Part shown: positions 8,005 through 16,572 of the stretch, in pieces | Numbering within the stretch: the first letter of the stretch is position 1 | Layout: each line of letters opens with the position of its first letter | Position numbers and translations under genes: made by a program | Source of the DNA: Thermosyntropha lipolytica DSM 11003 | GTDB taxonomy: Bacteria; Bacillota; Syntrophomonadia; Syntrophomonadales; Syntrophomonadaceae | DNA: 53,630 nucleotides | Direction of reading: 5' to 3' | NCBI RefSeq assembly: GCF_900129805.1 | Contig: NZ_FQWY01000015.1 | Location: 1-53,630 of the forward strand | Notes under the pieces: generated by a model | Seen by the model: the letters and a program-made list of their open reading frames with translations, nothing else | The model's database searches: none | What the model was told of the DNA's origin: nothing

Positions 8005-8976
8005 ATGGAAGGAAATATTATTTATATATGGGGCAGCGAGGCTTATCTTGTTGATGAAGAAATAAGGAAAATTACTTCCTCTTTCAGCGGCGATGAGCTG
8101 GCAACTATTTATCTGGAGGTAGAAAACTTAAACGGGCAGGAATTGCTGCAGCTTTTAGATTTTAGCCCGCTTTTTGCTCTGCAAAGGGTGGTGGTTATTA
8201 AAAATCCTTACTGGTTTGAGAAGGTACGCCGACCCCAGGTGCTAAAGGAGATAGTACAGGCCCTGGAAGAGTATGCTAAGAATTCTTCCCCTATGCAGAC
8301 GGTAGTTATAACCGGCCTAACCAATAATACTTCTAATCCGGTAATAGGCTGGCTTAACCAAAAAGCCCGGGTAATAAAATGCGAAAATCCCGGCCCCATG
8401 TATTTAAGACGGTGGATTAAAGAAGAATTTGCCCGCAGAGGCAAAAGAGTAACGGAAGAGGGAGCTTCTTTTCTTGCCCAGAGCGGACAGGATATGTACT
8501 ATATGCTGAATTTGCTAGAAAAGATGGCTCTAATTAAAGGAGATGATAAAGAAGTAACCCTGGAGGAAATAAAGGAAGAACTGGAAAGCGGAGAAGAGAT
8601 CAAGGTTTTTAAATTTACCGATGCCTTTTTAAAAAGAGACCAAAAGGAGGCTTTTGCTGCCTATTACCGGCTGCGGGAACAGGGAGCGAGTACTGTTTTT
8701 ATACTGTACATGACAGTAAGGCAGTTTCTAGCTTTAGCTAAAGTAAAGTTTTATATGGAAAAAGGTTACAGCAGGCAGGAGATAGAAGAAAAAACCGGCC
8801 TTAAAGATTTTGTTATCAGCAAAATGGCTGCTTATTCCCGCAATTTCACGGCGGCCGAGGTGGAAACTTTTTTTACCTGGTTTTTGGAGGCAGATCTGGC
8901 TTTAAAGAGTTCCGAAATTGCGCATGAGGATATTATAATGGAAATGCTTATAAGCCAGATCGCAGCCAAAAAATAA
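8005..8976 (+). CDS. holA: DNA polymerase III subunit delta
   Basis: HolA opens the sliding clamp as part of the clamp-loader complex. The protein is 323 residues, the usual length. The N-terminal start NIIYIWGSEAYLVDEEI matches the family (a short strand then the Y/FLxxE pattern), and the C-terminal half is all-helical with the collar-type sequence FILYMTVRQFLALAK. The ATG at 8005 has AGGGGAG seven bases upstream. The holA-rpsT neighbourhood is standard in Firmicutes, with rpsT convergent as seen here. Confidence 0.92.
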   Translation: MEGNIIYIWGSEAYLVDEEIRKITSSFSGDELATIYLEVENLNGQELLQLLDFSPLFALQRVVVIKNPYWFEKVRRPQVLKEIVQALEEYAKNSSPMQTVVITGLTNNTSNPVIGWLNQKARVIKCENPGPMYLRRWIKEEFARRGKRVTEEGASFLAQSGQDMYYMLNLLEKMALIKGDDKEVTLEEIKEELESGEEIKVFKFTDAFLKRDQKEAFAAYYRLREQGASTVFILYMTVRQFLALAKVKFYMEKGYSRQEIEEKTGLKDFVISKMAAYSRNFTAAEVETFFTWFLEADLALKSSEIAHEDIIMEMLISQIAAKK

Positions 8977-8978
8977 AA

Positions 8979-8994
8979 CCTGTCGTATGACAGG
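8979..8994 (-). terminator. Hairpin terminator between convergent holA and rpsT
   Basis: CCTGTC (8979-8984) and GACAGG (8989-8994) pair around a 4-base loop. On the minus strand the stem is followed by TTTTATTTTTT, so it is a good terminator for rpsT. On the plus strand the tail is only CTTATTT, so it is weaker for holA. Confidence 0.8.
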
Positions 8995-8995
8995 C

Positions 8996-9262
8996 TTATT
9001 TGGCAAGCTGGTTGAATTTTTGCACCAGTTTTGATTTTTTCCGGGCTACAGTATTTTTATGCAGAATTCCTTTATTAACGCTCTTATCTAAAAGAGATAT
9101 CACCTGAAGCAGATTGGCTTTAGCCTGCTCTACATTATTTTCCGCCAGAGCTGCTAAATATTTCTTTTCGGCAGTTTTAATTCTGCTCTTGTATGCTTTG
9201 TTGCGCAGGCGTCTGGCTTCTGCCCTTCTGGCCCGTTTGGCAGGTGTCTTACTTTTAGCCAA
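8996..9262 (-). CDS. rpsT: 30S ribosomal protein S20
   Basis: This is an 88-residue, lysine/arginine-rich all-helical protein that binds 16S rRNA early in 30S assembly. The sequence (MAKSKTPAKRARRAEARRLRN and the later LDKSVNKGILHKNTVARKKSKL) is typical S20. The start codon is TTG (9260-9262) with a very strong AAGGAGGTGA just upstream. S20 genes with a UUG start are known from E. coli, where the weak start takes part in autogenous control, so the TTG is believable and possibly functional. Confidence 0.96.
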   Translation of the reverse strand: MAKSKTPAKRARRAEARRLRNKAYKSRIKTAEKKYLAALAENNVEQAKANLLQVISLLDKSVNKGILHKNTVARKKSKLVQKFNQLAK

Positions 9263-9298
9263 GATTTCACCTCCTTGAATTCTTACGCTAACAGAATT

Positions 9299-9327
9299 AC
9301 TATAGCATTACCTGTCTTAAAATGCAA
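9299..9327 (-). promoter_or_regulatory. Sigma-A promoter of rpsT
   Basis: On the minus strand, TTGCAT (9322-9327), a 17-base spacer and TATAGT (9299-9304), with TG at the extended -10 position, lie about 40 bases upstream of the rpsT start. Confidence 0.8.
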
Positions 9328-9435
9328 CCTGCTTTTTATGCATTTTTGCTAGAGGTCAATGCGTTATTTACCGGTTCTATCTCCTGACGGGGTGCATAAA
9401 TTTTTAAAAATGGGCTTTAAAAAGGGGGGAGCCGG

Positions 9436-10467
9436 GTGCGAAAAGTTTACTGGCAGGATTTTATCCGGGGCCTGCTCTTTTTAGGTGTTTTTATATTTGT
9501 GATAGTTGCAGCAGTAAGTGTCGATATAAATAAATTCTATGAGGAAGAGCTGGCCTGGATAAGGTGGAAAAATTTTATCCGTCCGGTTTCGCAAATACAT
9601 ATAAGCTTTAATCTGGGATCTATGGCCTTTGCTCAGGTTAACCTTGCTTTATCCCCTAATATGGAACCCTTTTTTTTAAATGCAGGGAGAAAAAATTTAC
9701 CTGCCGAACTTATGATAACTACTATACAGGCTTTAGCTTATGCCACAAGCGGCTATGAAGGGAAGGAAACAGAAAAAATAGAAGAAAAAGCAAGCCTTCC
9801 CGTGCAGCAAGATAGAGAACAAAGCGGAGGCATAAGCAAAGTATATTATTCCTTTCCTCCCGGCTGGAAAGCAGTTTTGTATTGTACCCATACTTCAGAA
9901 TCTTATGTCTTAAGCAGTGGGAAAACTAAACATGAAGGGGAAAGGGGATTAATAGATGAAGTGGCAAGGAGCCTGGCTGGCGAAATCAGGAAGAGAGGGT
10001 TAAGGGCTGAATATATAGACACTATACATGACTATCCTGATTACAGCCAGAGCTATGTCAAATCCAGGGAAACAGTTAAAAAGATCCTGCAGACCGAAGA
10101 CAAAATAGTAGCTCTGTTTGATATTCACCGGGATAGCCTTCCCGGGGTAATGAAAGGAGAAACGGTAGAGATAAACGGCAAAAAGAGTGCCCGCATCCTG
10201 ATAATTGTAGGTACTGATGAAAGGAAGCCTCATCCTAACTGGAAGAAAAATTTGGAGTTTGCGAAGAAAATATATAGTAAAGGAGAAGAGATGTATCCCG
10301 GGCTTATAAAAGGGGTAAGGACTAAAGCTGGAACCTATAATCAGGAATTTCATGAAAAAGCTCTTTTATTAGAGTTCGGCAGTGAGTATAATACTCTGGA
10401 GGAAGTTTTATATGCAGCAAGTCTATTTGCAGATGTTTTAATTACTGTATTACAGGAGGAAGGGTAA
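9436..10467 (+). CDS. spoIIP: Stage II sporulation protein P
   Basis: SpoIIP is a cell-wall amidase and endopeptidase that works with SpoIID and SpoIIM to thin septal peptidoglycan during engulfment. The 343-residue protein has an N-terminal membrane anchor (about residues 9-30) and the SpoIIP domain from about 145 onward, with CTHTSESYVLS, FDIHRDS and LLEFGSEYNT holding the conserved His and Glu residues of the zinc amidase-like fold. The start is GTG (9436) behind AAAGGGGGGA. In Bacillus the gene between rpsT and spoIIP is the spore protease gpr; it is absent here. The gene is followed at 2 bases by the yqxA-like gene. Confidence 0.92.
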   Translation: MRKVYWQDFIRGLLFLGVFIFVIVAAVSVDINKFYEEELAWIRWKNFIRPVSQIHISFNLGSMAFAQVNLALSPNMEPFFLNAGRKNLPAELMITTIQALAYATSGYEGKETEKIEEKASLPVQQDREQSGGISKVYYSFPPGWKAVLYCTHTSESYVLSSGKTKHEGERGLIDEVARSLAGEIRKRGLRAEYIDTIHDYPDYSQSYVKSRETVKKILQTEDKIVALFDIHRDSLPGVMKGETVEINGKKSARILIIVGTDERKPHPNWKKNLEFAKKIYSKGEEMYPGLIKGVRTKAGTYNQEFHEKALLLEFGSEYNTLEEVLYAASLFADVLITVLQEEG

Positions 10468-10469
10468 TA

Positions 10470-10769
10470 TTGGCAGCCAGAGCAGGAAAAATTTTTATGG
10501 TATTAATAATAATCAGTTTGCTTATAGCAGGTCTTAATGTCAGCAATTATGGCATCAGTCAGCTCACCATGGAAGACAGGGGGGCAGTGCTGGATGTAAA
10601 GTTTGAAGGCGGGGATATAGTCTTTACTTTTCTGGGTAAGGAATATGTTTTTGAGCAGTATAAAAGTAGAGGCTGGGAAGATTTTTATGCCTACTGGCAG
10701 GAGATAGAAGATTATTTACGGAAAATATGGCGTATCTTTGAAGCTGTTTTTCTTTATGAGGTGGAATGA
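10470..10769 (+). CDS. YqxA-like small membrane protein
   Basis: This 99-residue protein has one N-terminal membrane segment (about residues 8-24) and an acidic, aromatic-rich tail. Position between spoIIP and lepA, together with size and topology, matches the YqxA (DUF3679-like) genes of spore formers, but sequence recognition is only fair. The start is a TTG at 10470 after AGGAGGAAGGG, two bases beyond the spoIIP stop, so it is co-transcribed with spoIIP and ends at a terminator. The function is unknown; a sporulation link is inferred from the operon. Confidence 0.75.
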   Translation: MAARAGKIFMVLIIISLLIAGLNVSNYGISQLTMEDRGAVLDVKFEGGDIVFTFLGKEYVFEQYKSRGWEDFYAYWQEIEDYLRKIWRIFEAVFLYEVE

Positions 10770-10770
10770 T

Positions 10771-10800
10771 AAAGGGGGGAATATTACCCCTTTTGTTTTT
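10771..10800 (+). terminator. Terminator after the spoIIP-yqxA operon
   Basis: AAAGGGG (10771-10777) pairs with CCCCTTT (10787-10793), followed by TGTTTTT. It begins right after the yqxA stop. Confidence 0.8.
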
Positions 10801-10819
10801 GGGCTTTAATTTTGCGGCA

Positions 10820-10848
10820 TTGAACAGATAAGCTGTATTCGCTATAAT
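10820..10848 (+). promoter_or_regulatory. Sigma-A promoter of lepA-hemW
   Basis: TTGAAC (10820-10825), a 17-base spacer and TATAAT (10843-10848) lie 45 bases upstream of the lepA start. Confidence 0.85.
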
Positions 10849-10892
10849 TTAGAGGATAAATTTAAGGCATTTACAGCTTGGAGGGTTATAAA

Positions 10893-12692
10893 TTGCAGGA
10901 AAGAATAAGAAACTTCAGCATAATTGCTCATATAGACCATGGCAAGTCAACCCTGGCCGACCGGCTTTTAGAATTTACCGGGGCTATTTCTGACCGGGAA
11001 ATGCGGGAACAGTTTTTGGACAAGATGGACCTGGAGCGGGAAAAAGGTATTACTATAAAACTGCAGCCGGTAAGGCTTAATTATAAAGCGCGGGATGGCA
11101 AAGAATATATTTTTAATCTTATCGACACTCCCGGACATGTCGATTTTACCTATGAGGTCTCCCGCAGTTTGGCTGCCTGTGAAGGGGCTTTGCTGGTAGT
11201 AGATGCCTCCCAGGGAATAGAAGCTCAAACCCTGGCTAATGTATATATGGCTATGGATCTTGATTTGGCTATTGTAGGAGTTATCAATAAAATAGATCTT
11301 CCCGGGGCCCGGGTAGAAGAGGTAAGGGAAGAGATACAAAATGTAATAGGGCTGGCAGCGGAAGAAATATATCCTATTTCGGCCAAGCTGGGCCTGGGAA
11401 TTGAAGAAGTGCTGGAAGCAGTGGTAAAACATATCCCCCCTCCGCAGGGAGATGTAAATGCGCCTCTGCAGGCTTTGATTTTTGATTCCTATTTTGATCC
11501 TTATAAAGGAGCTATTTCTTATATAAGGGTGGTTAACGGCCAGGTAAAAAAAGGCGACATCATCAGGATGATGTCTACGGGCAAAGAGTTTGAAGTTACC
11601 GAACTGGGAGTCTTAAATCCCTATATGACAGAGGTGGAAAAGCTGGAGGTAGGAGAAGTAGGGTATCTGGCTGCCAGTATAAAAAATGTGGGGGATACCA
11701 AAGTAGGGGATACTATAACTTTAGCGGAAAATCCGGCTGATAAGCCTCTGCCCGGCTATAAGGTGGTAAAGCCTATGGTGTATTGTGGCCTTTATCCTCT
11801 GGAAAACAGTGAGTTTGAAAAGTTAAGGGATGCGCTGGATAAACTCAAGCTCAATGATGCCTCCCTGGTTTATGAGCCGGAGACTTCAGAAGCTCTGGGC
11901 TTTGGCTTTAGATGCGGATTTTTAGGCCTTTTGCACCTGGAAATTATAAAAGAGAGGCTGGAAAGGGAATATGATTTGAGCCTTCTAGCTACTGCTCCCA
12001 GTGTGGTATATAAGGTAGTGCTTACTGACGGTTCGGAGGTAGAAGTGCAGAATCCCAAGCACTGGCCTATGACGCAAAAGATTGATCGGGTTTTGGAGCC
12101 TTTTGTTAAGGCCTCTATAATGGTGCCCAGTGATTATATAGGAGCGGTTATGGAACTATGTCAGGAAAAGCGGGGACGCTATGAAAATATGGAGTATCTT
12201 TCTAAAGATCGGGTATTGCTGACCTATAAGCTGCCCCTTTCCGAAATCTTGTATGACTTTTTTGATGCCTTAAAGTCGCGTACCCGGGGTTATGCTTCTC
12301 TGGATTATGAAATAAGCGGCTATGAGGAGTCAGATCTGGTTAAGCTGGATATTCTTCTTAATGGGGAAATAGTAGATGCCTTGAGCTTTATAGTGCACCG
12401 GGAAAATGCTTACTATAGAGCGCGCGCCATTGTGCAGAAACTGCGCAAGATAATCCCGCGGCAGCTCTATGAAGTAGTTATTCAGGCAGCTATTGGAAGC
12501 AAAGTAATTGCCCGGGAAACGGTCAAGGCTTTGCGCAAAGATGTTTTGGCCAAGTGTTATGGCGGTGATGTTACCCGCAAGAAGAAGCTTTTGGAAAAGC
12601 AAAAAGAAGGCAAAAAGAAGATGAAGCAGATAGGCCATGTCGAGGTACCCAAAGATGCCTTTATGACTATTCTGGATATTGAGAATGAATGA
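10893..12692 (+). CDS. lepA: Elongation factor 4 (LepA), ribosomal GTPase
   Basis: LepA is a translational GTPase that acts on ribosomes in translation initiation, elongation or back-translocation. The 599-residue protein has the G-domain motifs near the N-terminus (AHIDHGKST, then DTPGHVDF and NKIDLP), EF-G-like domains II, III and V ([15 protein letters not shown] is diagnostic), and the LepA-specific C-terminal domain ([20 protein letters not shown] region). I chose the TTG at 10893 because GGAGGG is seven bases upstream and the protein then starts [19 protein letters not shown] as in the family; a TTG at 10878 is in frame but less good. hemW follows after 12 bases. Confidence 0.96.
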   Translation: MQERIRNFSIIAHIDHGKSTLADRLLEFTGAISDREMREQFLDKMDLEREKGITIKLQPVRLNYKARDGKEYIFNLIDTPGHVDFTYEVSRSLAACEGALLVVDASQGIEAQTLANVYMAMDLDLAIVGVINKIDLPGARVEEVREEIQNVIGLAAEEIYPISAKLGLGIEEVLEAVVKHIPPPQGDVNAPLQALIFDSYFDPYKGAISYIRVVNGQVKKGDIIRMMSTGKEFEVTELGVLNPYMTEVEKLEVGEVGYLAASIKNVGDTKVGDTITLAENPADKPLPGYKVVKPMVYCGLYPLENSEFEKLRDALDKLKLNDASLVYEPETSEALGFGFRCGFLGLLHLEIIKERLEREYDLSLLATAPSVVYKVVLTDGSEVEVQNPKHWPMTQKIDRVLEPFVKASIMVPSDYIGAVMELCQEKRGRYENMEYLSKDRVLLTYKLPLSEILYDFFDALKSRTRGYASLDYEISGYEESDLVKLDILLNGEIVDALSFIVHRENAYYRARAIVQKLRKIIPRQLYEVVIQAAIGSKVIARETVKALRKDVLAKCYGGDVTRKKKLLEKQKEGKKKMKQIGHVEVPKDAFMTILDIENE

Positions 12693-12704
12693 AGGGAATG
12701 GCTA

Positions 12705-13862
12705 ATGGAAGGTATGAATCGCGAGTGGGGTATTTATATCCATATTCCTTTTTGCCTCCGTAAATGCAGCTATTGTGATTTTTATTCCGAAACGGCTTTT
12801 GATGAAGAAACTTTAAATGCGTATGTAAGGGCTTTGCTGCGGGAAATCGATTTGGTAGAGATAAAAGAGGAGATGGATTTAGTTTCGGTTTATATAGGGG
12901 GAGGGACCCCCTCCCTGCTCAAGGGAGAACATATCGACTTGCTGCTTAGGAAAATAAAAGATCGATGCGGATTAAAAGATGAGGCGGAAATAACCATAGA
13001 AGCTAATCCTGCTACTTTAGATGAGAGCAGGATTTGCCGTTTTTATGAGGCAGGTGTAAACCGCTTTTCTTTAGGAGTACAGAGCTTTGTGGATGAGGAA
13101 CTTAAAACCCTGTCCCGCATGCATAACGCAGGAGAGGTTTGGCAAACGGTAGAAGCTCTGCAGCGAGCAGGAGTTAAAAACTACAACCTGGATCTTATAT
13201 ACGGCATACCGGGGCAGACGGAAGCTAGCTGGCGATACAGCCTGAAAAAGGCGGTTGATTGCAGTCCCAGCCATATTTCCGCTTATCTTTTGCAGCTTAA
13301 TGAAGAAGTTCCTATGGCTAAAGCTGTGCGCCGCGGGGAATTAAGACTGCTTCCGGAAGAAAAGGAGAGGAGCCTTTATTATTTAGCTATCGACTACCTT
13401 AACCGGCACGGGTTTGAGCAGTATGAAATTTCTAATTTTTGTCGTGATAGGCTGGTTTGCAGGCATAATCTGGTTTACTGGAGGGCAGGTGAATATATAG
13501 GCCTGGGAGCAGGAGCGGTAAGTTATCTTAATGGCAGGCGCTTTTTAAATATCCCTTCCGTAGCGGGATATATTAAAAACTTGCAACAGGGGCTTTTGCC
13601 GGCAAGGGAAGAACTTGAATACATGGCTACCAGGGAAGAAAAAGCACTTGATGCTATTATACTGGGATTAAGGCTGTGCAGGGGCATAAATCTGGCCGAG
13701 TTTAAAGAACGTTTTGGAATAGATATAGGAGAAAAGTATAAGAATATAATACGGAGATATGAAGAAGAAAAACTGCTTGCGGTAGAGGATGGATATATGT
13801 ATTTGACCCAAAAGGGCTATTTTCTATCTAACCAGGTTTTAATAGGTTTTATAGGGGGCTAA
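12705..13862 (+). CDS. hemW: HemW heme chaperone (radical SAM, CPO-III-like)
   Basis: The 385-residue protein has the radical-SAM cluster CLRKCSYC near residue 20 and the GGGTPS motif that binds SAM. The sequence CRHNLVYW carries the HNxxYW heme-binding signature that separates HemW from true coproporphyrinogen dehydrogenase HemN. A heme-insertion role is therefore more likely than heme synthesis. It sits between lepA and hrcA, as in many Firmicutes, and is co-transcribed with lepA. Confidence 0.92.
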   Translation: MEGMNREWGIYIHIPFCLRKCSYCDFYSETAFDEETLNAYVRALLREIDLVEIKEEMDLVSVYIGGGTPSLLKGEHIDLLLRKIKDRCGLKDEAEITIEANPATLDESRICRFYEAGVNRFSLGVQSFVDEELKTLSRMHNAGEVWQTVEALQRAGVKNYNLDLIYGIPGQTEASWRYSLKKAVDCSPSHISAYLLQLNEEVPMAKAVRRGELRLLPEEKERSLYYLAIDYLNRHGFEQYEISNFCRDRLVCRHNLVYWRAGEYIGLGAGAVSYLNGRRFLNIPSVAGYIKNLQQGLLPAREELEYMATREEKALDAIILGLRLCRGINLAEFKERFGIDIGEKYKNIIRRYEEEKLLAVEDGYMYLTQKGYFLSNQVLIGFIGG

Positions 13863-13869
13863 GGTTATC

Positions 13870-13898
13870 TTGACAAAGAATATATGAGGTGCTATTTT
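13870..13898 (+). promoter_or_regulatory. Sigma-A promoter of the hrcA heat-shock operon
   Basis: TTGACA (13870-13875), a 17-base spacer and TATTTT (13893-13898), with a TG extended element, lie just upstream of the CIRCE operator. This is the normal layout for HrcA-controlled operons. Confidence 0.75.
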
Positions 13899-13913
13899 TT
13901 TAGTAAATACTGA

Positions 13914-13940
13914 TTAGCACTCAACGAAGAAGAGTGCTAA
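13914..13940. promoter_or_regulatory. CIRCE operator (HrcA binding site)
   Basis: TTAGCACTC-N9-GAGTGCTAA is a perfect CIRCE inverted repeat. It lies 16 bases upstream of hrcA and just downstream of the promoter, so HrcA bound here would block transcription of the whole chaperone operon, including its own gene. Confidence 0.98.
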
Positions 13941-13955
13941 CAGAGGTGATGTGAA

Positions 13956-14981
13956 ATGTCCTTGGATGAAAGAAAAAAAATTATTCTGGAATCTATAATT
14001 AAAGATTATGTGGAAACGGCGGAACCAGTAGGATCGCGGGCAGTAGTAAAAAAACACGGGCTTAATATAAGTGCGGCTACGGTAAGGAACGAAATGGCCG
14101 ATTTGGAGGAAATGGGCTATTTGGAACAGCCCTATACTTCCGCCGGACGGATTCCTTCGCAGCTAGGTTACCGGTATTATGTTGACTGCATGATGCAGAA
14201 AGAGACCTTATCAGAGGAAGAGATTGAGCTTTTGCAAAAGATAATAAGGGATAATATACACGAGTGGAATGAAATAATCGAAAAGGTGAGCAGTTTTTTA
14301 GCTCAGGCAACCAGCTATGCTTCGTTTGTGATTTTCCCTTCTCTTACGCTGAGCAAGTTTAAATATCTGCAGATTTTGCCGATTGAAGACCATAAGGCAT
14401 TAGTTATTGCCGTTACTGATAGTGGACTTATAATGCATCGTAAGATCGAGGTGCCGCCCAATATTGCGGAAGGGGATTTAGAAACTATAGCTAAGGCTTT
14501 TAACAAGGCTTTGGGCGGAAAAAGGCTTAATGAGATAACCAGGACTGACCTTATGCTTATAAGGGATAGCCTTAAGAGGCGCAAAAAAATTATCGACCGG
14601 GTGCTGGAAGCTGTAGAGTATATGCTGGCTGGTTCCAAAGAGGAGAGAATTGCCATAAGCGGGACCTTAAATATTCTTAATGAGCCTGAGTTCAAAGACC
14701 TGGAAAAACTTAAAAAGATCCTGGCGATTTTGGAAGAAGATGTGCTTTTAAGAAATCTTATTCCCGAAGATATAAAGAAAGAGGTAGAAATCCGCATCGG
14801 TACGGAAAATAATATAGAAGGGATAAAAGAAATCAGTATAGTAGTTTCCGGTTATCATACCTTAGGACAGAAAGGTAAGATAGGAGTTATAGGGCCTATA
14901 CGCATGGAATACTGGAAAGCAGCCGGTACGGTAGAAACCGTAGGCAAAGTGCTGGAACAGATATTAAAGGGACAGTTTTAA
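13956..14981 (+). CDS. hrcA: Heat-inducible transcription repressor HrcA
   Basis: HrcA binds CIRCE and represses class I heat-shock genes; chaperonin normally keeps it active. The 341-residue protein has the N-terminal winged helix (AATVRNEMADLEEMGYLEQP) and the conserved TSAGRIPSQLGYRYYVD, followed by the GAF-like and C-terminal domains. It starts with ATG at 13956 after GAGGTGATG. It is first in the operon hrcA-chaperonin-grpE-dnaK. The chaperonin gene next to it is not GroEL, so which chaperonin matures HrcA here is an open question. Confidence 0.97.
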   Translation: MSLDERKKIILESIIKDYVETAEPVGSRAVVKKHGLNISAATVRNEMADLEEMGYLEQPYTSAGRIPSQLGYRYYVDCMMQKETLSEEEIELLQKIIRDNIHEWNEIIEKVSSFLAQATSYASFVIFPSLTLSKFKYLQILPIEDHKALVIAVTDSGLIMHRKIEVPPNIAEGDLETIAKAFNKALGGKRLNEITRTDLMLIRDSLKRRKKIIDRVLEAVEYMLAGSKEERIAISGTLNILNEPEFKDLEKLKKILAILEEDVLLRNLIPEDIKKEVEIRIGTENNIEGIKEISIVVSGYHTLGQKGKIGVIGPIRMEYWKAAGTVETVGKVLEQILKGQF

Positions 14982-14993
14982 CAGGAGGTATTG

Positions 14994-16571
14994 ATGAGCG
15001 ATAATCTTTTGTCATCTCATCAGCAGGTAGATGATAAATTTCAAACCCTTTTGCATAATGCAAGCGCAGCCCGGGCCATCTCCCAGATAGTAGAAGGGAC
15101 TATAGGGCCCAAGGGTTTGGATGTAATGATGGTGGACCGTTTCGGCGATGTGGTTATAAGCAATGATGGGGTAACTATTTTAAAGTTTATGGAAGTAAAC
15201 CATCCCGCGGCCCGGATGATAATAAATACTGCCCAGGCCCAGCAGGAAGAAGTAGGAGATGGAACTACTACCACTACTATAATAGCCGGGGCTCTGGTGG
15301 CTGAAGGCTGCAGCTATGTATTAAAAGGAGTACCGGTAACCAGGGTCATTGAAGGTATAAATTATGCAAGAGATAAGGCAGTTGAACTTATCCGTCAGCA
15401 GACCATAAAAATAGATGATATAGGAGATGAACTGCTTTTTAATGTAGCCTGTATAGCAGGAAGAGGCCAGAAGGATTTGGCCTCCCTTATTCTGCAAGGG
15501 GCAAAATTAGTAGGGAAGGAGAAACTCTGCACCCGGGATTACCGGATGGCCGATGCGGTTTGGGCCCGGGAATTGGCGGAAAATGAGGTTTTCATGGGTA
15601 CGGTTATAAACCGGGAACCTGTGAATGATGAGATGCCCCGCAGGTTAGAAAATCCTGTAATTTTAGTAATTGATGATGCTTTGCAGCCGGTAGATGCTGA
15701 ACATGAAGTTATAAAAACCGAGGCAGGCTTTAAATATTATATTAAGGCCCGCGAAGAGTACGAAAAAAATCTGCACAGGATATGTGATGCCGGCATAAAT
15801 GTAGTAGTTGTCGACCGCTCAGTTGATGATATAGCTGAACAGATCTTTACCGAAAGAGGGGTAATGGTTTTTTCCCGGGTAGCTTCTTTAGAGATAGATA
15901 ATCTTTGCCGGCATACCGGAGCTAAAAAGGTGAAAAAAGCGGTTTTAAAAAGAGATGCCGAAACGATAAGATCTTATGCGGGAAGGGCCAAACGGGTAGA
16001 GGTAGATGAAAAATTAAAGCATACCTGTTTTTATGAAGGAAGCGGAGAAAAATGGGCTACCATAATAGTTGGCGCTTCTACGGAAGAAGTAGTGGAGGAA
16101 AGGGAAAGGATAGCTAAAGATGCTGCCTCTGCTTTGCAGGCGGCATTAAGAGGAGGCGTAGTGCCGGGAGGAGGAGCTATTGAAGTATGGCTGGCCCAGC
16201 ATATGGAAGAATATGCCAAAAATCTAGAGGGGGCAGCTTCTTTTGGGGTTTTATGTTTTAAAGAAGCTTTGCTTAAGCCATTTTACTGCCTGGCGGCCAA
16301 TGCAGGCTTTAATCCTCTGGAAAAAATGGGCGAGGTTTGGGCTTGCCAGAACCGCAAAAAGAATTCCCGACTTACTTTTGACAGTGATACTGGAAAGATT
16401 ATTGATGCTGTAGAGAAGGGTATTGTAGATCCTGCTCCTGTTAAGATCCATGCCCTGAAGGCGGCCAGTGAGGTAGCAACTGCTATTTTGCGCATAAATA
16501 CAGTAATTAGGATGAAAGATGATGCTTTAAAAAAAACGGACATGAAAAAGGAGCAAAGAGGTGAATTTTAA
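14994..16571 (+). CDS. Thermosome-like chaperonin (group II/III) in the dnaK operon
   Basis: This 525-residue chaperonin is of the archaeal/eukaryotic (thermosome/CCT) kind, not GroEL. Visible marks: IGPKGLDVMMVD (38-48) and SNDGVTILKFM (56-66); the ATPase motif EVGDGTTTTT with Asp89; the apical part with a stretch at about 233-258 where group II proteins have the helical protrusion that acts as a built-in lid; the second ATPase region KDAASALQAA (Asp376); PGGGAIE (391-397); and the end VDPAPVKIHALKAASEVATAILRI, like the thermosome C-terminus. No groES is seen. It sits between hrcA and grpE behind CIRCE. Such genes, called group III chaperonins, are known from some Firmicutes such as Carboxydothermus (described by Techtmann and Robb). 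It should fold proteins in an ATP-driven double ring without GroES and may hand substrates to or from DnaK. The start is ATG 14994, close behind AGGAGGT; a TTG just before it is also in frame. Confidence 0.93.
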   Translation: MSDNLLSSHQQVDDKFQTLLHNASAARAISQIVEGTIGPKGLDVMMVDRFGDVVISNDGVTILKFMEVNHPAARMIINTAQAQQEEVGDGTTTTTIIAGALVAEGCSYVLKGVPVTRVIEGINYARDKAVELIRQQTIKIDDIGDELLFNVACIAGRGQKDLASLILQGAKLVGKEKLCTRDYRMADAVWARELAENEVFMGTVINREPVNDEMPRRLENPVILVIDDALQPVDAEHEVIKTEAGFKYYIKAREEYEKNLHRICDAGINVVVVDRSVDDIAEQIFTERGVMVFSRVASLEIDNLCRHTGAKKVKKAVLKRDAETIRSYAGRAKRVEVDEKLKHTCFYEGSGEKWATIIVGASTEEVVEERERIAKDAASALQAALRGGVVPGGGAIEVWLAQHMEEYAKNLEGAASFGVLCFKEALLKPFYCLAANAGFNPLEKMGEVWACQNRKKNSRLTFDSDTGKIIDAVEKGIVDPAPVKIHALKAASEVATAILRINTVIRMKDDALKKTDMKKEQRGEF

Positions 16572-16572
16572 G

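Noticed and set aside
14994-16571. Calling the chaperonin GroEL
   Set aside because: The ATPase motifs, apical insert and C-terminus follow the thermosome pattern and there is no groES next to it.
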